Origin: Bog-473 sp036268485
GTDB taxonomy: Bacteria; Actinomycetota; Acidimicrobiia; Acidimicrobiales; RAAP-2
Reading direction: 5' to 3'
DNA: 64,000 nt
Assembly (NCBI GenBank): GCA_036268485.1
Contig: DATAUC010000042.1
Coordinates: 184,556 to 248,555, forward strand
The number at the start of each line of letters is the position of its first letter. Within the stretch, counting starts at the first letter, position 1. A program made the position numbers and the translations under genes. Positions 34,641 through 43,320 of the stretch are shown in pieces. The notes beneath the pieces are model-generated. The model was not told the origin of the DNA. It saw nothing but the letters and a program-made list of their open reading frames with translations, and ran no database searches.

Positions 34641-37388
34641 GTGAGCGACGTGAGTGCTTGGGACCATGCCCCGGATGAACGCCGCCATCTGACAGTTTTG
34701 TTCTCAGATCTGGTCGGTTCCACAGCGTTAGCGGGAGCAATGGACCCCGAGGATCTCCACGAGGTAATCGAGACCTACCAGCGGACCGTGGCCGCAGTCG
34801 TCGAAGAGCACGGTGGTGTGGTTGCCCAATTCCAAGGCGATGGAGTGGTGGCCTACTTCGGCTACCCAGTGGCAGTCGAGTCGGCTGGGCGCGATGCAGT
34901 GTCGACCGGGCTGGCCCTCGTGCATGCGATCAGGGTGCTGTCCGGGCGTTTTCCGGCCGACATGCACGTGCCCGAGCTGCAGGCCCGAGTAGGGGTGCAC
35001 ACCGGGGAGGTGGTCATGGCCGCCGTGCGGGCCGGCGGGGCAAGCCGCATCGCCGACGTGTTCGGTGAGGTGCCCAATCTGGCGGCCCGTTTACAAGGAG
35101 TGGCCGCTCCGGGTCAGTTAGTCGTCAGCGATGTAACCCATCGTCTGGTGGCGGGCTACTTCGTCACGGAACCGATGGGCGCGCTGAACTTGAAAGGTAT
35201 CGGGCGCGAGATTTCCGCCTCCGTGGTCTTGCGCCACAGCTCGGCCCAGCGCCGTCTGGAGACCGGAACTTTGACGAGCTTTGTGGCTCGGCACCGTGAA
35301 TCGGATTGGCTCTATGAGCACTGGGAGTCTGTGCAGGAAGGACCGGCTCGTGCCGTAGTGGTAATGGGAGAGCCAGGCATTGGCAAGTCGCGCCTTTTGC
35401 GAGAATTCACCGGTCTGCTTTCGGGGAGCGGGGCCCCGGTCGCGCCTATCTACTGCGGACGCCGGGACGCGCTGAGCCCACTCCGTCCATTCGGAGCGCT
35501 GATGGGCGAGGTGCCGGTGGCACCCGCTGCCGCCGCCAATTGGGTGACGGACCAGGCCTCGGGCCATCCGCTGCTGCTCCTTGTCGAAGACGTTCACTGG
35601 GCTGATCCGAGCACCATTGAAGTGGTGGATCTCGTCGCCCGTAGCGGGTATCCGGTGCTCGAAGTGCTGACTGCGCGTCCTGAGTTTGGTGACGAACAGC
35701 CGTCGTTGACGCCGCATCGACTCGACCTGGCCCGCTTGCATCCCGACGACGCCCTGGCGGTGGTGATGGGCGTGCCCGGTGGCGACCAGCTGTCGGCCGA
35801 AGTACAGCAAGCGCTGGTCGAGCGGGCTGATGGGGTGCCTCTGTTTTTGGAGGAGCTGACCCGGGCTGTCGCCGATGGCACGGCCGAACTGGATGGAGGC
35901 AAGGGAATCCCGACCACTTTGACCGAGGTGATGACCGCTCGCCTTGACCGGCTGGGCACAGCGAAGCGTACGGCTCAGCTGGCGGCAGTCATCGGGCGGG
36001 CCTTTGACCGAGGGACTCTCCAAACTCTGTCCGGGCTTGATGGGGCCACCCTCGATACGCACATTCAGCTCCTCATCGATCAGGCCGTCGTCGAAGTGCA
36101 CGATGATGCCGTCGGCCGCATGTGGTTCCGGCACGCCCTCTTCCACGAGGCGACCTATGGATCGGTCCTGCGTCCCGAACGACGGCGGGCTCACTCCATG
36201 GTGGCCGACCAGATTGTGGCGGCCGCCTTGCACGAGGAGCTACCCGAATCGATGGCATATCACCTCGGTGCCGCCGGCCGGGCCAGCGAAGCGGTGGACG
36301 CTTGGCGGCACGCGGCACGCCTGGCCCGGCGCAACGCCCGCTTTCGTGAGGCGGCCGGCCACGAGCGGGAGCTGCTGGAGTTGGTGCGGCACCTGCCCGA
36401 GGAACGCCAGGATTTCGTGGAGATGGACGCGCGCAGCCGACTGACGCTCTGCCTGATGGCGGTCGACCAGAGCTCACCGCAGGCGATGGAAGAGGGTCTG
36501 CGAGTCCAAGAATTGGCTCGGCGTACGGGGGATCGCCGGCAACTCCTCCGGAGCTTGTTGGTCCTCCTGCCCTGGTGGCAGGCCGATGCGGACTACCGCA
36601 CCATCGACACGGCCCTGACCGAGGCATTTGAACTGACAGCGGTGCTCGAGGATGCGGGCTCGGAAATGATCCTCACTCAGTTCTCGGGTGCCTTCAGGAT
36701 CTGGCAAGGTCGAGTGGGCGAGGGTGTGCGGATTCTGGAGACGTCGAATGAGTCGGTGGGGTATCCCCTGACCGAGAGCCTGCAGCACGTGCCGCCACAA
36801 TCATTGGCCGTAGCGGAGATCGTGCTGGCGGCCACCCGGATTGCCGCCGCCCTCGGCCTGTGGTTGCTGGGACGAACCGGGGACGCTGATCGGATTCGGG
36901 ACGACACCCAACGATTCGCGGCCGATCGGGCCATACCGCAGGCCCAGGCAGTGACGGCGGCGACCGGCGCCCTCATGGCCCAACTCGACGATGACCCCGC
37001 GTTGGTGTTGCGTCTCACGGAACAGATCGGCCAGTTCGAAGATGAGGTGTCTACCTTGCAGTGGCGGCAATGGGCGGCCGTGCTCCGCTGGTGGGCCGGT
37101 GTGGGTGACGAAGAACCAGAAGTCCCCGGGCCCCTCCTCCGTCCTTACTTCCTCATGCTGATGGCGCAGCACGAGAGCGTGCCGGTCGACCACGGGCTGA
37201 CCCTCCTGGATGAAGCCGTGGCGACAGCAGTCGAGACCGGTGAGGAGTTCTGCCTTCCCGAGATCCTGCGCGTCGGGGGGCCTTGCACCGGCGCCAGGGT
37301 GATTTTGAAGGCGGCAACGAGGACACCCGTTCGGCGGCGGCCGCGGCTCGGCGATTGGGGCTGGCTATGTTGGAATTACGTGCGCTGA
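34641..37388 (+). CDS. Class III adenylate/guanylate cyclase fused to AAA-type ATPase (frameshifted near the end)
   Basis: About 915 residues. The N-terminal cyclase domain has LFSDLVGSTAL and QFQGDGVVAYFGY, the two metal-binding aspartates, and GVHTGEVVMAAV. A STAND/LuxR-type ATPase follows with Walker A GEPGIGKSRL and Walker B LLLVEDVHWADPS, then a long helical, TPR-like region. Such proteins are signalling ATPases in actinobacteria. The GTG at 34641 is the likely start. After EILRVGG the frame changes to an arginine-rich non-homologous tail: the natural C-terminus continues in another frame from about 37281 (separate entry), and one extra G in the G6 run at 37275-37280 would restore it. 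Confidence 0.85.
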   Translation: MSDVSAWDHAPDERRHLTVLFSDLVGSTALAGAMDPEDLHEVIETYQRTVAAVVEEHGGVVAQFQGDGVVAYFGYPVAVESAGRDAVSTGLALVHAIRVLSGRFPADMHVPELQARVGVHTGEVVMAAVRAGGASRIADVFGEVPNLAARLQGVAAPGQLVVSDVTHRLVAGYFVTEPMGALNLKGIGREISASVVLRHSSAQRRLETGTLTSFVARHRESDWLYEHWESVQEGPARAVVVMGEPGIGKSRLLREFTGLLSGSGAPVAPIYCGRRDALSPLRPFGALMGEVPVAPAAAANWVTDQASGHPLLLLVEDVHWADPSTIEVVDLVARSGYPVLEVLTARPEFGDEQPSLTPHRLDLARLHPDDALAVVMGVPGGDQLSAEVQQALVERADGVPLFLEELTRAVADGTAELDGGKGIPTTLTEVMTARLDRLGTAKRTAQLAAVIGRAFDRGTLQTLSGLDGATLDTHIQLLIDQAVVEVHDDAVGRMWFRHALFHEATYGSVLRPERRRAHSMVADQIVAAALHEELPESMAYHLGAAGRASEAVDAWRHAARLARRNARFREAAGHERELLELVRHLPEERQDFVEMDARSRLTLCLMAVDQSSPQAMEEGLRVQELARRTGDRRQLLRSLLVLLPWWQADADYRTIDTALTEAFELTAVLEDAGSEMILTQFSGAFRIWQGRVGEGVRILETSNESVGYPLTESLQHVPPQSLAVAEIVLAATRIAAALGLWLLGRTGDADRIRDDTQRFAADRAIPQAQAVTAATGALMAQLDDDPALVLRLTEQIGQFEDEVSTLQWRQWAAVLRWWAGVGDEEPEVPGPLLRPYFLMLMAQHESVPVDHGLTLLDEAVATAVETGEEFCLPEILRVGGPCTGARVILKAATRTPVRRRPRLGDWGWLCWNYVR

Positions 37389-37522
37389 CAGATCTGGTGT
37401 CCCAGCCCGGCTCCCCTGTGGGAGAGCGCGCCGATCTAGCCGCCTTGGTCGATCGCTTGGCCAAGCACGGACAATCGCGCAGCCTGGATAGGGCCCGCGC
37501 CGTACTGATCCGCGTGCCATGA
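37281..37522 (+). pseudogene. Out-of-frame C-terminus of the cyclase/ATPase protein
   Basis: This frame reads LHRRQGDFEGGNEDTRSAAA and LGLAMLELRALTDLVSQP, a typical helical repeat ending of these ATPase regulators, and stops at 37522. Joined to the upstream part by a +1 correction in the G6 tract, it would give a protein of about 959 residues. Either a real single-base deletion or a homopolymer read error. Confidence 0.75.
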
Positions 37523-37541
37523 CGGGAGCACCCCAGGAAAC

Positions 37542-37555
37542 GAGAACCTGTTACA
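37542..37555. promoter_or_regulatory. KstR-like operator upstream of the igr-like operon
   Basis: GAGAACCTGTTACA. AGAAC and GTT are kept around a two-base spacer. It lies 65-78 bases upstream of the FadE29 start and just after the cyclase gene. Confidence 0.5.
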
Positions 37556-37619
37556 GTTTTGCGCCAGCGCGGCCTTGACCTGCAGGGACCGCCACGAGAT
37601 TGTTGCCGAGGGGGGCCAC

Positions 37620-38798
37620 ATGTTCCTCGAAGAGAGTCCGGAGCAGCAGCAACTGCGATCCGAATTGCGCGCCTATTACGCCGCGCTGCTGACCGACGAA
37701 GTACGGGCCGGTTTGGCCGAAGGCGGCGAGGGCGGGGAAGCCTGGAGTCAGGTCGTGCGTACCGTGGGCAAGGACGGTTGGCTCGGCATCGGTTGGCCCA
37801 CCGAATTCGGTGGGCAGGGTCGCCCGGCCACGGATCAATTCATCTTCTTCGATGAGACCAGGCGGGCCGGCGCCCCCTTCCCGTTCGTCACCATCAACAC
37901 CGTCGGCCCGACCATCATGCGCTACGGCACCGATGAGCAGAAGTCGTTCTTCCTGCCCAAGATCCTGGCCGGCGAGATCAACTTCGCCATTGGCTACACC
38001 GAGCCCGAAGCCGGTACCGACCTGGCCTCGCTCCGCACCCGTGCCGTGCGCGACGGCGAGCAGTACATCATCAACGGGGCCAAGATCTTCACCAGCGGAG
38101 CCGACCAGGCCGACTACATCTGGCTGGCCGTCCGCACCGATCCGGACGTGCCCAAGCACAAGGGCATCTCCATCCTGTGCGTGCCCACGACCACCCCGGG
38201 TTTCCAATGGTCCATCATCAACACGGTGGGCGGGCTCACCACCACCTCCACGTTCTACGAGGACGTGCGGGTGCCCGTGGACATGAGGGTGGGCGAGGAG
38301 AACGAAGGCTGGCGCATGATCACCACCCAGCTCAACCACGAGCGGGTCGGCCTGGCTGCCTGGAGTGGCCTGGCCATCTCCATGTACCAGGAGATCGTGG
38401 CCTGGGCCGCGGCGGAGCGCAGCGACGACGGCCGGTCGCTCATTGAGCAGCCCTGGGTCCAGATGGACCTGGCCAAGTGCCACGCCGAGCTGGAAGCGAT
38501 GTGGCTCCTCAATTGGCGCATGGCGGTGCACGTGGCCGACGGCGAGTTGACCGGGGCCGAGTCCTCCTCCATAAAGGTCTTCGGCACGGAGCGGACTATT
38601 GAGGTCTTCCGCCTCCTCCTGGGCATCATCGGCGCGGCGGGATACCTCACGCCGGGCTCGCCGGGCGCCATCCTGCGGGGCCGCATTGAGGCCACCGGAC
38701 GCCAGGCACAGATCAACACCTTCGGCGGCGGGGTCAACGAAGTGCAGCGCGAGATCGTGGCCACCGCCGGTCTGGGCATGAAGCGCGGCACCCGATGA
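37620..38798 (+). CDS. fadE29: Acyl-CoA dehydrogenase FadE29 (ChsE2) homologue
   Basis: 392 residues. The ATG at 37620 follows GAGGGGGCCAC; an upstream in-frame ATG gives an arginine-rich stretch without homology. Motifs: IGYTEPEAGTDLASL, AKIFTSGADQADYIWLA and the FAD-binding FGGGVNEVQREIVA. It is the first gene of a five-gene run in which each start overlaps the previous stop. In M. tuberculosis FadE28 and FadE29 form the alpha2beta2 ChsE1-ChsE2 complex that dehydrogenates the 3-carbon steroid side-chain CoA thioester. Order and partner genes strongly support the same role here. It is close to the paralogue at 10139. Confidence 0.92.
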   Translation: MFLEESPEQQQLRSELRAYYAALLTDEVRAGLAEGGEGGEAWSQVVRTVGKDGWLGIGWPTEFGGQGRPATDQFIFFDETRRAGAPFPFVTINTVGPTIMRYGTDEQKSFFLPKILAGEINFAIGYTEPEAGTDLASLRTRAVRDGEQYIINGAKIFTSGADQADYIWLAVRTDPDVPKHKGISILCVPTTTPGFQWSIINTVGGLTTTSTFYEDVRVPVDMRVGEENEGWRMITTQLNHERVGLAAWSGLAISMYQEIVAWAAAERSDDGRSLIEQPWVQMDLAKCHAELEAMWLLNWRMAVHVADGELTGAESSSIKVFGTERTIEVFRLLLGIIGAAGYLTPGSPGAILRGRIEATGRQAQINTFGGGVNEVQREIVATAGLGMKRGTR

Positions 38799-39850
38799 GC
38801 GAGCGACTCGAAGAGCTCCAGCCCTTCCCGGACCACAGCGCCACGCTGAGCGGGTTGGTGGGCCGGTCGTCGGGCGAGCCGCAGCTCTCACCGCACGCCG
38901 TCAACGCCCCCATGATCCGCCACTGGGTCGAAGCGATGGGCGACGAGAACCCGGTCTACGTCTCCGAGTCGGCCGCCCGTCACTATGGCCTCGACCAGGT
39001 GATCGCACCGCCCACCATGCTCCAGGCCTGGATCATGCGCGGCCTACGCGCCTCGCAACAGGTCGAAGCGGCCCGGGAAGCCGGAGCCGAACAGGGCTCG
39101 GGCCCCAACGATCAGATGATGGGCTTGTTGGATGAGGAGGGTCTCACCTCGGTGGTGGCCACCAACTGCGAGCAGCACTACGGGCGCCCGCTGGTCATCG
39201 GGGATCGCCTCCTGGTGCGTTCGGTGATCGAATCGATCTCCGATCCCAAGCGCACCGGCCTGGGCACCGGGCGCTTCATCACCACCCGGCTCGACTTCAC
39301 CGCCGTGCCCGATAGCGATGTCCCCGAGGATCCCACTCCGGACCAGATCGCCGCCCTGGCCGATTCGGGCGAGACCGTGGCCACCATGCGTTTCCGCATT
39401 CTCAAGTACCTGCCGCCCCAGCGAGCGGCCGCTCCTGCCGCCCGGCCGCCCCGGCCGCATCCGGCCCTGACGCAGGACAACGCCTTCTGGTTCGAAGGCA
39501 CCCATGAGCACAAGCTCCTGATTCAGCACTGCACCTCGTGCGGCACGTTGCGCCATCCGCCGCTGCCGGCCTGCGGCACCTGCCAATCGCTGGAGTGGGA
39601 TGCCGTGGAAGCAAAGGGACGGGGCGTCCTCTATTCATTCGTGGTGGTGCACTACCCGCAGGTGCCGTCATTCGAGTATCCGTTGCCCATCGGGCTGGTC
39701 GAATTGGAAGAGGGCACACGGGTTGTGGCCAATATCGGAGGGATCGATCCCGGCGACATCGCCGTGGGCATGGCCCTCGAAGCCCAGTTCGTCGATTACG
39801 ACGATGAGCTCACGCTGCCGGTCTTCGTGCCGGCTGGAGGTTCGGTCTGA
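38795..39850 (+). CDS. chsH2: ChsH2-like hydratase: MaoC-like domain fused to DUF35 zinc-ribbon/OB domain
   Basis: 351 residues. The N-terminal half is MaoC-like (MIRHWVEAMGDENPVYVSES; IAPPTMLQAWIMRG). The C-terminal half is a DUF35 module: a zinc ribbon with two CxxC pairs (HCTSCGTL, PACGTCQS) and an OB fold with GVLYSFVVVHYPQV. In mycobacteria ChsH2 pairs with ChsH1 to hydrate the side-chain enoyl-CoA, and its DUF35 part binds the Ltp2 aldolase. All three partners are in this operon. The ATG overlaps the FadE29 stop (ATGA). Confidence 0.92.
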   Translation: MSERLEELQPFPDHSATLSGLVGRSSGEPQLSPHAVNAPMIRHWVEAMGDENPVYVSESAARHYGLDQVIAPPTMLQAWIMRGLRASQQVEAAREAGAEQGSGPNDQMMGLLDEEGLTSVVATNCEQHYGRPLVIGDRLLVRSVIESISDPKRTGLGTGRFITTRLDFTAVPDSDVPEDPTPDQIAALADSGETVATMRFRILKYLPPQRAAAPAARPPRPHPALTQDNAFWFEGTHEHKLLIQHCTSCGTLRHPPLPACGTCQSLEWDAVEAKGRGVLYSFVVVHYPQVPSFEYPLPIGLVELEEGTRVVANIGGIDPGDIAVGMALEAQFVDYDDELTLPVFVPAGGSV

Positions 39851-40989
39851 TGGATTTCGCATTCACTGATGAGCAGTTGGCCGTGGCCGAAGCCGCCACC
39901 GGTCTCCTCGCCGGGCTGGTCACGCCCGAGCGCGTCATGGGAGTGGAACTCTCCCCCGATGTGGTCGATCGTGAACTCTGGCGTTCGTTGTCCGAAGCCG
40001 ACCTCCTGGGCCTGGCCCTGCCGGAAGCTCACGGCGGTGCCGGCTATGGCTTGATGGAGCTTTGCCTCCTGCTCCAAGCCCAGGGCAACGTGGTGGCCCC
40101 GGTGCCGTTGTGGGCCACCCTGGTGTTGGGGGCGCTGCCGATTGCCCGGTTCGGATCGGCGGGCCAACAGGCCGAGTGGCTGCCGGGCGTCATCGCCGGA
40201 GACGTGATGCTGACGGCGGCGCTCAACGGCGCCGCGAGAAGTGCGACCGGTCAGCCGGCAGTGGCGGCCTCGCCCGAAGGCGAGGGCTGGGTGCTCAACG
40301 GCACCGAACTCTGCGTCCCCCAGGCGCACATCGCCAGCCGGATCCTGGTGCCGGCGCGCACTGCCGCCGGAGACGTGCTGCTGGCGTTGGTCGACCCGCA
40401 GAGCCCCGGACTCACACTCGAGCGCACGGTCACCACAAATCGCGAGATCCATCCCCATCTCCACCTGGCCGATGTGGCCATTGACGCCGGTGCGGTGCTT
40501 GTCGGTCCCGAGAACGGCCGCGCCGCGCTCGACCTCCTTCTGGTGGCGGCCACCATCACGCTGTGTGCCCTGCAGGTCGGCGTGTGCGAGGCCGCGCTTA
40601 AGCAGACGGCCGACTACCTCAACACCCGTCAGCAATTTGGCCGCCCCCTGAGCACCTTCCAGGGCACCATGTTGCGGGCCGCCGACGCCGCCATCGACAT
40701 CGAGGCCATGCGAGTGACCTTGCTCAATGCGGCCTGGCTCTTCGATACGGGTCGAGACGCCACGGACGCCGCCGCCGTCGCCAAATGGCAGGCCTCCGAG
40801 CGCGGTCAGCGCACGGTGTTCTCCACGCAACACCTGCACGGTGGTATGGGCGCCGACATCACCTATCCCATCCACCGCTACTTCTTGTGGGGCAAGCAAA
40901 TCGAACTCATGCTGGGCGGCCCCAGCCAGCAGCTCTCCCACATCGGTGCCCGCATCGCGGCCGACGCGCTGGCTCGGGTGACGGCATGA
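39850..40989 (+). CDS. fadE28: Acyl-CoA dehydrogenase FadE28 (ChsE1) homologue
   Basis: 379 residues, start in a TGATG overlap with chsH2. It starts MDFAFTDEQLAVAEAATGLL and ends with HLHGGMGADITYPIHRYFLWGKQIEL, as in the smaller partner of heteromeric steroid dehydrogenases. The usual TEPxxGSD loop is absent (TAALNGAAR instead), consistent with a subunit that contributes only part of the active site. In the M. tuberculosis igr operon fadE28 and fadE29 are adjacent; here chsH2 lies between them, a local change of gene order. Confidence 0.9.
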   Translation: MDFAFTDEQLAVAEAATGLLAGLVTPERVMGVELSPDVVDRELWRSLSEADLLGLALPEAHGGAGYGLMELCLLLQAQGNVVAPVPLWATLVLGALPIARFGSAGQQAEWLPGVIAGDVMLTAALNGAARSATGQPAVAASPEGEGWVLNGTELCVPQAHIASRILVPARTAAGDVLLALVDPQSPGLTLERTVTTNREIHPHLHLADVAIDAGAVLVGPENGRAALDLLLVAATITLCALQVGVCEAALKQTADYLNTRQQFGRPLSTFQGTMLRAADAAIDIEAMRVTLLNAAWLFDTGRDATDAAAVAKWQASERGQRTVFSTQHLHGGMGADITYPIHRYFLWGKQIELMLGGPSQQLSHIGARIAADALARVTA

Positions 40990-41447
40990 CGCCACGCGAT
41001 TTCTCCGCGCTCGCTTACGGCGACGTCAACGTGGGGGACGAGCTCCCGACCCTGCCGTTGCCGATCACTCGGACGTTGATCGTGTCCGGGGCCATCGCCA
41101 GCCGCGACTATCAAGACGTCCACCACGATGCCGAGCTGGCCCAGTCCCGGGGCTCGAAGGACATCTTCATGAACATCCTGACCACCAACGGCCTGGTCGG
41201 TCGCTACGTGACGGACTGGTCCGGACCAGCCAGCACGCTGGAAGAGGTCAACATCCGCCTGGGTGCGCCGAACTACCCCGACTGCGTTATGACCCTGACC
41301 GGCTCGGTGACCGAGAAGGAGCCGCTGGTCGGCGGTGCTGACAAGGGCACGGTCACGGTCGCTATTCGGGGCGCCAACAATCTGGGTGACCACGTCACGG
41401 GCACCATAAAGGTCGCGCTGCCCGTTCGGGCGGGAGCGGCCCAGTGA
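40986..41447 (+). CDS. chsH1: ChsH1-like MaoC family hydratase subunit
   Basis: 153 residues. It has the hydratase motif ASRDYQDVHHDAELAQ and FMNILTTNGLVGRYVTDWSGP, where the Asp/His pair is the catalytic hydratase dyad. In mycobacteria ChsH1 carries the active site of the ChsH1-ChsH2 heterodimer that hydrates the steroid 17(20)-enoyl-CoA. The start overlaps the fadE28 stop (ATGA) and its stop overlaps ltp2 (GTGA), so expression is coupled. Confidence 0.92.
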   Translation: MTPRDFSALAYGDVNVGDELPTLPLPITRTLIVSGAIASRDYQDVHHDAELAQSRGSKDIFMNILTTNGLVGRYVTDWSGPASTLEEVNIRLGAPNYPDCVMTLTGSVTEKEPLVGGADKGTVTVAIRGANNLGDHVTGTIKVALPVRAGAAQ

Positions 41448-42625
41448 GCCCGCACGCCTTCTCGGGCCAGGTGGCGATCGCCGGCATCGGGGCTACCGAA
41501 TTCTCCAAAGACTCGGGCCGTTCGGAACTCCGCCTGGCCGTCGAGGCGGTCGATCTCGCACTGAAGGACGCCGGCATCGCCCCGAGCGAGGTGCAGGGCA
41601 TGGTGACCTTCAGCTCCGACACCAATCCCGACATCGACATTGCCCGCAGCTTGGGCATCGGGGAGCTCACCTTCTTCAGCCGCATCCACTACGGCGGCGG
41701 TGCCGCTTGCGGCACCATTCAGCAGGCCGCCCTCGCCGTACAAGCGGGTGTGGCCGATGTGGTCGTCTGCTACCGCGCCTTCAACGAACGGTCGGGCGCC
41801 CGCTTCGGTGCCGGCGTGCAGGGTCGCCCGCCCATGCCCAACGCCGAGAACGCCCATCTGGCTTCGTATCTCCCGGTCGGGCTGCTCACCCCGGCCAGCT
41901 GGGTGGCCCTTGCCGCGCAGCGCTACATGCATGTCAACGGTGCCAGCAGCGAAGACCTGGGTCGGATCGCCGTGGCCGACCGCAAGCATGCGGCCACCAA
42001 TCCCAAGGCCTGGTTCTACGAGCAACCGATCACGTTGGAGGAGCACCAGGCCAGCCGCTGGATCGTCGAGCCGCTGCATCTCCTCGACTGCTGCCAGGAA
42101 ACCGACGGCGGCCAGGCCATCGTCGTGACCTCCCTGGAGCGCGCCCGCGACCTGTCGTCTACGCCGGTCGTGATCAATGCCGCCGTGCAGGGATCGGGCG
42201 CCGGCCAGGACATGATGACGAGCTATTACCGCGACGACCTTCTCGGCCTGCCCGAGATGGCCGTGGTGGCCCGTCAATTGTGGGAAACGTCAGGGTTGGG
42301 ACCCGACGACATGCAAGCGGCCATCCTGTACGACCATTTCACCCCCTACGTGCTCTACCAACTCGAAGAACTCGGCTTCTGCGCCAAGGGCGAAGCGAAG
42401 GAATTCATCAAGGACGGCCGCATCGAACTCGGCGGCGCACTGCCCATCAACACCCACGGCGGACAACTCGGCGAGGCGTACCTGCACGGCATGAATGGAA
42501 TCGCCGAAGGCGTGCGCCTGGTGCGCGGCACCTCGGTCAATCAGGTGCCCGACGTGGAGCACCTGGTGGTGACTGCCGGCACGGGCGTGCCGACCAGTGG
42601 ATTGGTGCTCGGCATCGATCGTTAG
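41444..42625 (+). CDS. ltp2: Ltp2-like lipid-transfer/thiolase-fold aldolase
   Basis: 393 residues, GTG start. It has a thiolase-like fold without the usual nucleophile context (GGGAACGTIQQAAL), and a C-terminal YDHFTPYVLYQLEELGFC segment with tyrosines and histidine, then INTHGGQLGEAYLHGMNG. Ltp2 performs the retro-aldol cleavage that releases propionyl-CoA and a 17-keto steroid such as androstenedione, working in complex with ChsH2's DUF35 domain. It is the last gene of the operon, which fits the last step of side-chain removal. Confidence 0.92.
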   Translation: MSPHAFSGQVAIAGIGATEFSKDSGRSELRLAVEAVDLALKDAGIAPSEVQGMVTFSSDTNPDIDIARSLGIGELTFFSRIHYGGGAACGTIQQAALAVQAGVADVVVCYRAFNERSGARFGAGVQGRPPMPNAENAHLASYLPVGLLTPASWVALAAQRYMHVNGASSEDLGRIAVADRKHAATNPKAWFYEQPITLEEHQASRWIVEPLHLLDCCQETDGGQAIVVTSLERARDLSSTPVVINAAVQGSGAGQDMMTSYYRDDLLGLPEMAVVARQLWETSGLGPDDMQAAILYDHFTPYVLYQLEELGFCAKGEAKEFIKDGRIELGGALPINTHGGQLGEAYLHGMNGIAEGVRLVRGTSVNQVPDVEHLVVTAGTGVPTSGLVLGIDR

Positions 42626-42667
42626 CGGGGCGGCTCTTTAGCAGCCGAGTAAGTGATATGGGCCCGT

Positions 42668-43141
42668 TCAGTCGATGGCCGTGAGGACCTCTCCGATGAT
42701 CTTCGTCGTCTCGTGCGCGGTCAAGACGTCGCCACCCTCGGCTTCAGCTATCTCGCTGGCGAAGTCCTCCACGGAGTGCACGCCACCGACGAGCACGTGC
42801 CGCAGGGCTTCACCACTCGCTTCGGGATCATCGAGCGCCTCCACGGCGGGAGCGACGGCGTGGTCGTCGGAGGTGGCGACGGTGTGAATCAGCGCCATGG
42901 CTTCCTGGCGCCCCGTCGGGGTTGACACCGCCGGCCCCCGGTCCGGATTCTGCTGGAGATCCCATTCGGCCAACGCCTCGTCGTAGCCGCCCTCGCCAGG
43001 ATGGAGAAGGCGAGTGGAGGCCTCAACTGGAGCCACAACGGCATCCTCACCCGTGGTCTCGTCTGTCTCGTCGCTGGCCCGGTGGCGTTCAGGCGCTACG
43101 GGCACGACCAACGTCCCATCGGCATTACGAACGATGTCCAT
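42668..43141 (-). CDS. Acidic hypothetical protein
   Basis: 157 residues, start at ATG 43141 preceded by AAGGAGACACATCAC. The protein is acidic (GYDEALAEWDLQ, SDETDETTGEDAV) with a C-terminal part containing HSVEDFASEIAEAEGGDVL and ending EVLTAID. No signal peptide or membrane segment. I recognise no family. It converges on ltp2 and is divergent from the secreted repeat protein at 43321. Confidence 0.65.
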   Translation of the reverse strand: MDIVRNADGTLVVPVAPERHRASDETDETTGEDAVVAPVEASTRLLHPGEGGYDEALAEWDLQQNPDRGPAVSTPTGRQEAMALIHTVATSDDHAVAPAVEALDDPEASGEALRHVLVGGVHSVEDFASEIAEAEGGDVLTAHETTKIIGEVLTAID

Positions 43142-43320
43142 GTGATGTGTCTCCTTGGGGCACCGGAGATCGATCGGCACCCTGGTTGCTCTATACCCAG
43201 CATCGCCGAGCGCCACGCATCCACCTTCGGGAAACGCAACGGAAAAGCAACCGATTGGCCAGCGAATTTCGTCCAAGCCACCGATATGGTGCGTTTTCGA
43301 AAGAGGAGGGTGGGAAGTCG

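Noticed and set aside
37551..38891. 446-codon minus-strand open frame over FadE29
   Set aside because: The plus-strand gene is part of an overlapping operon with full motifs; the reverse product is low complexity.
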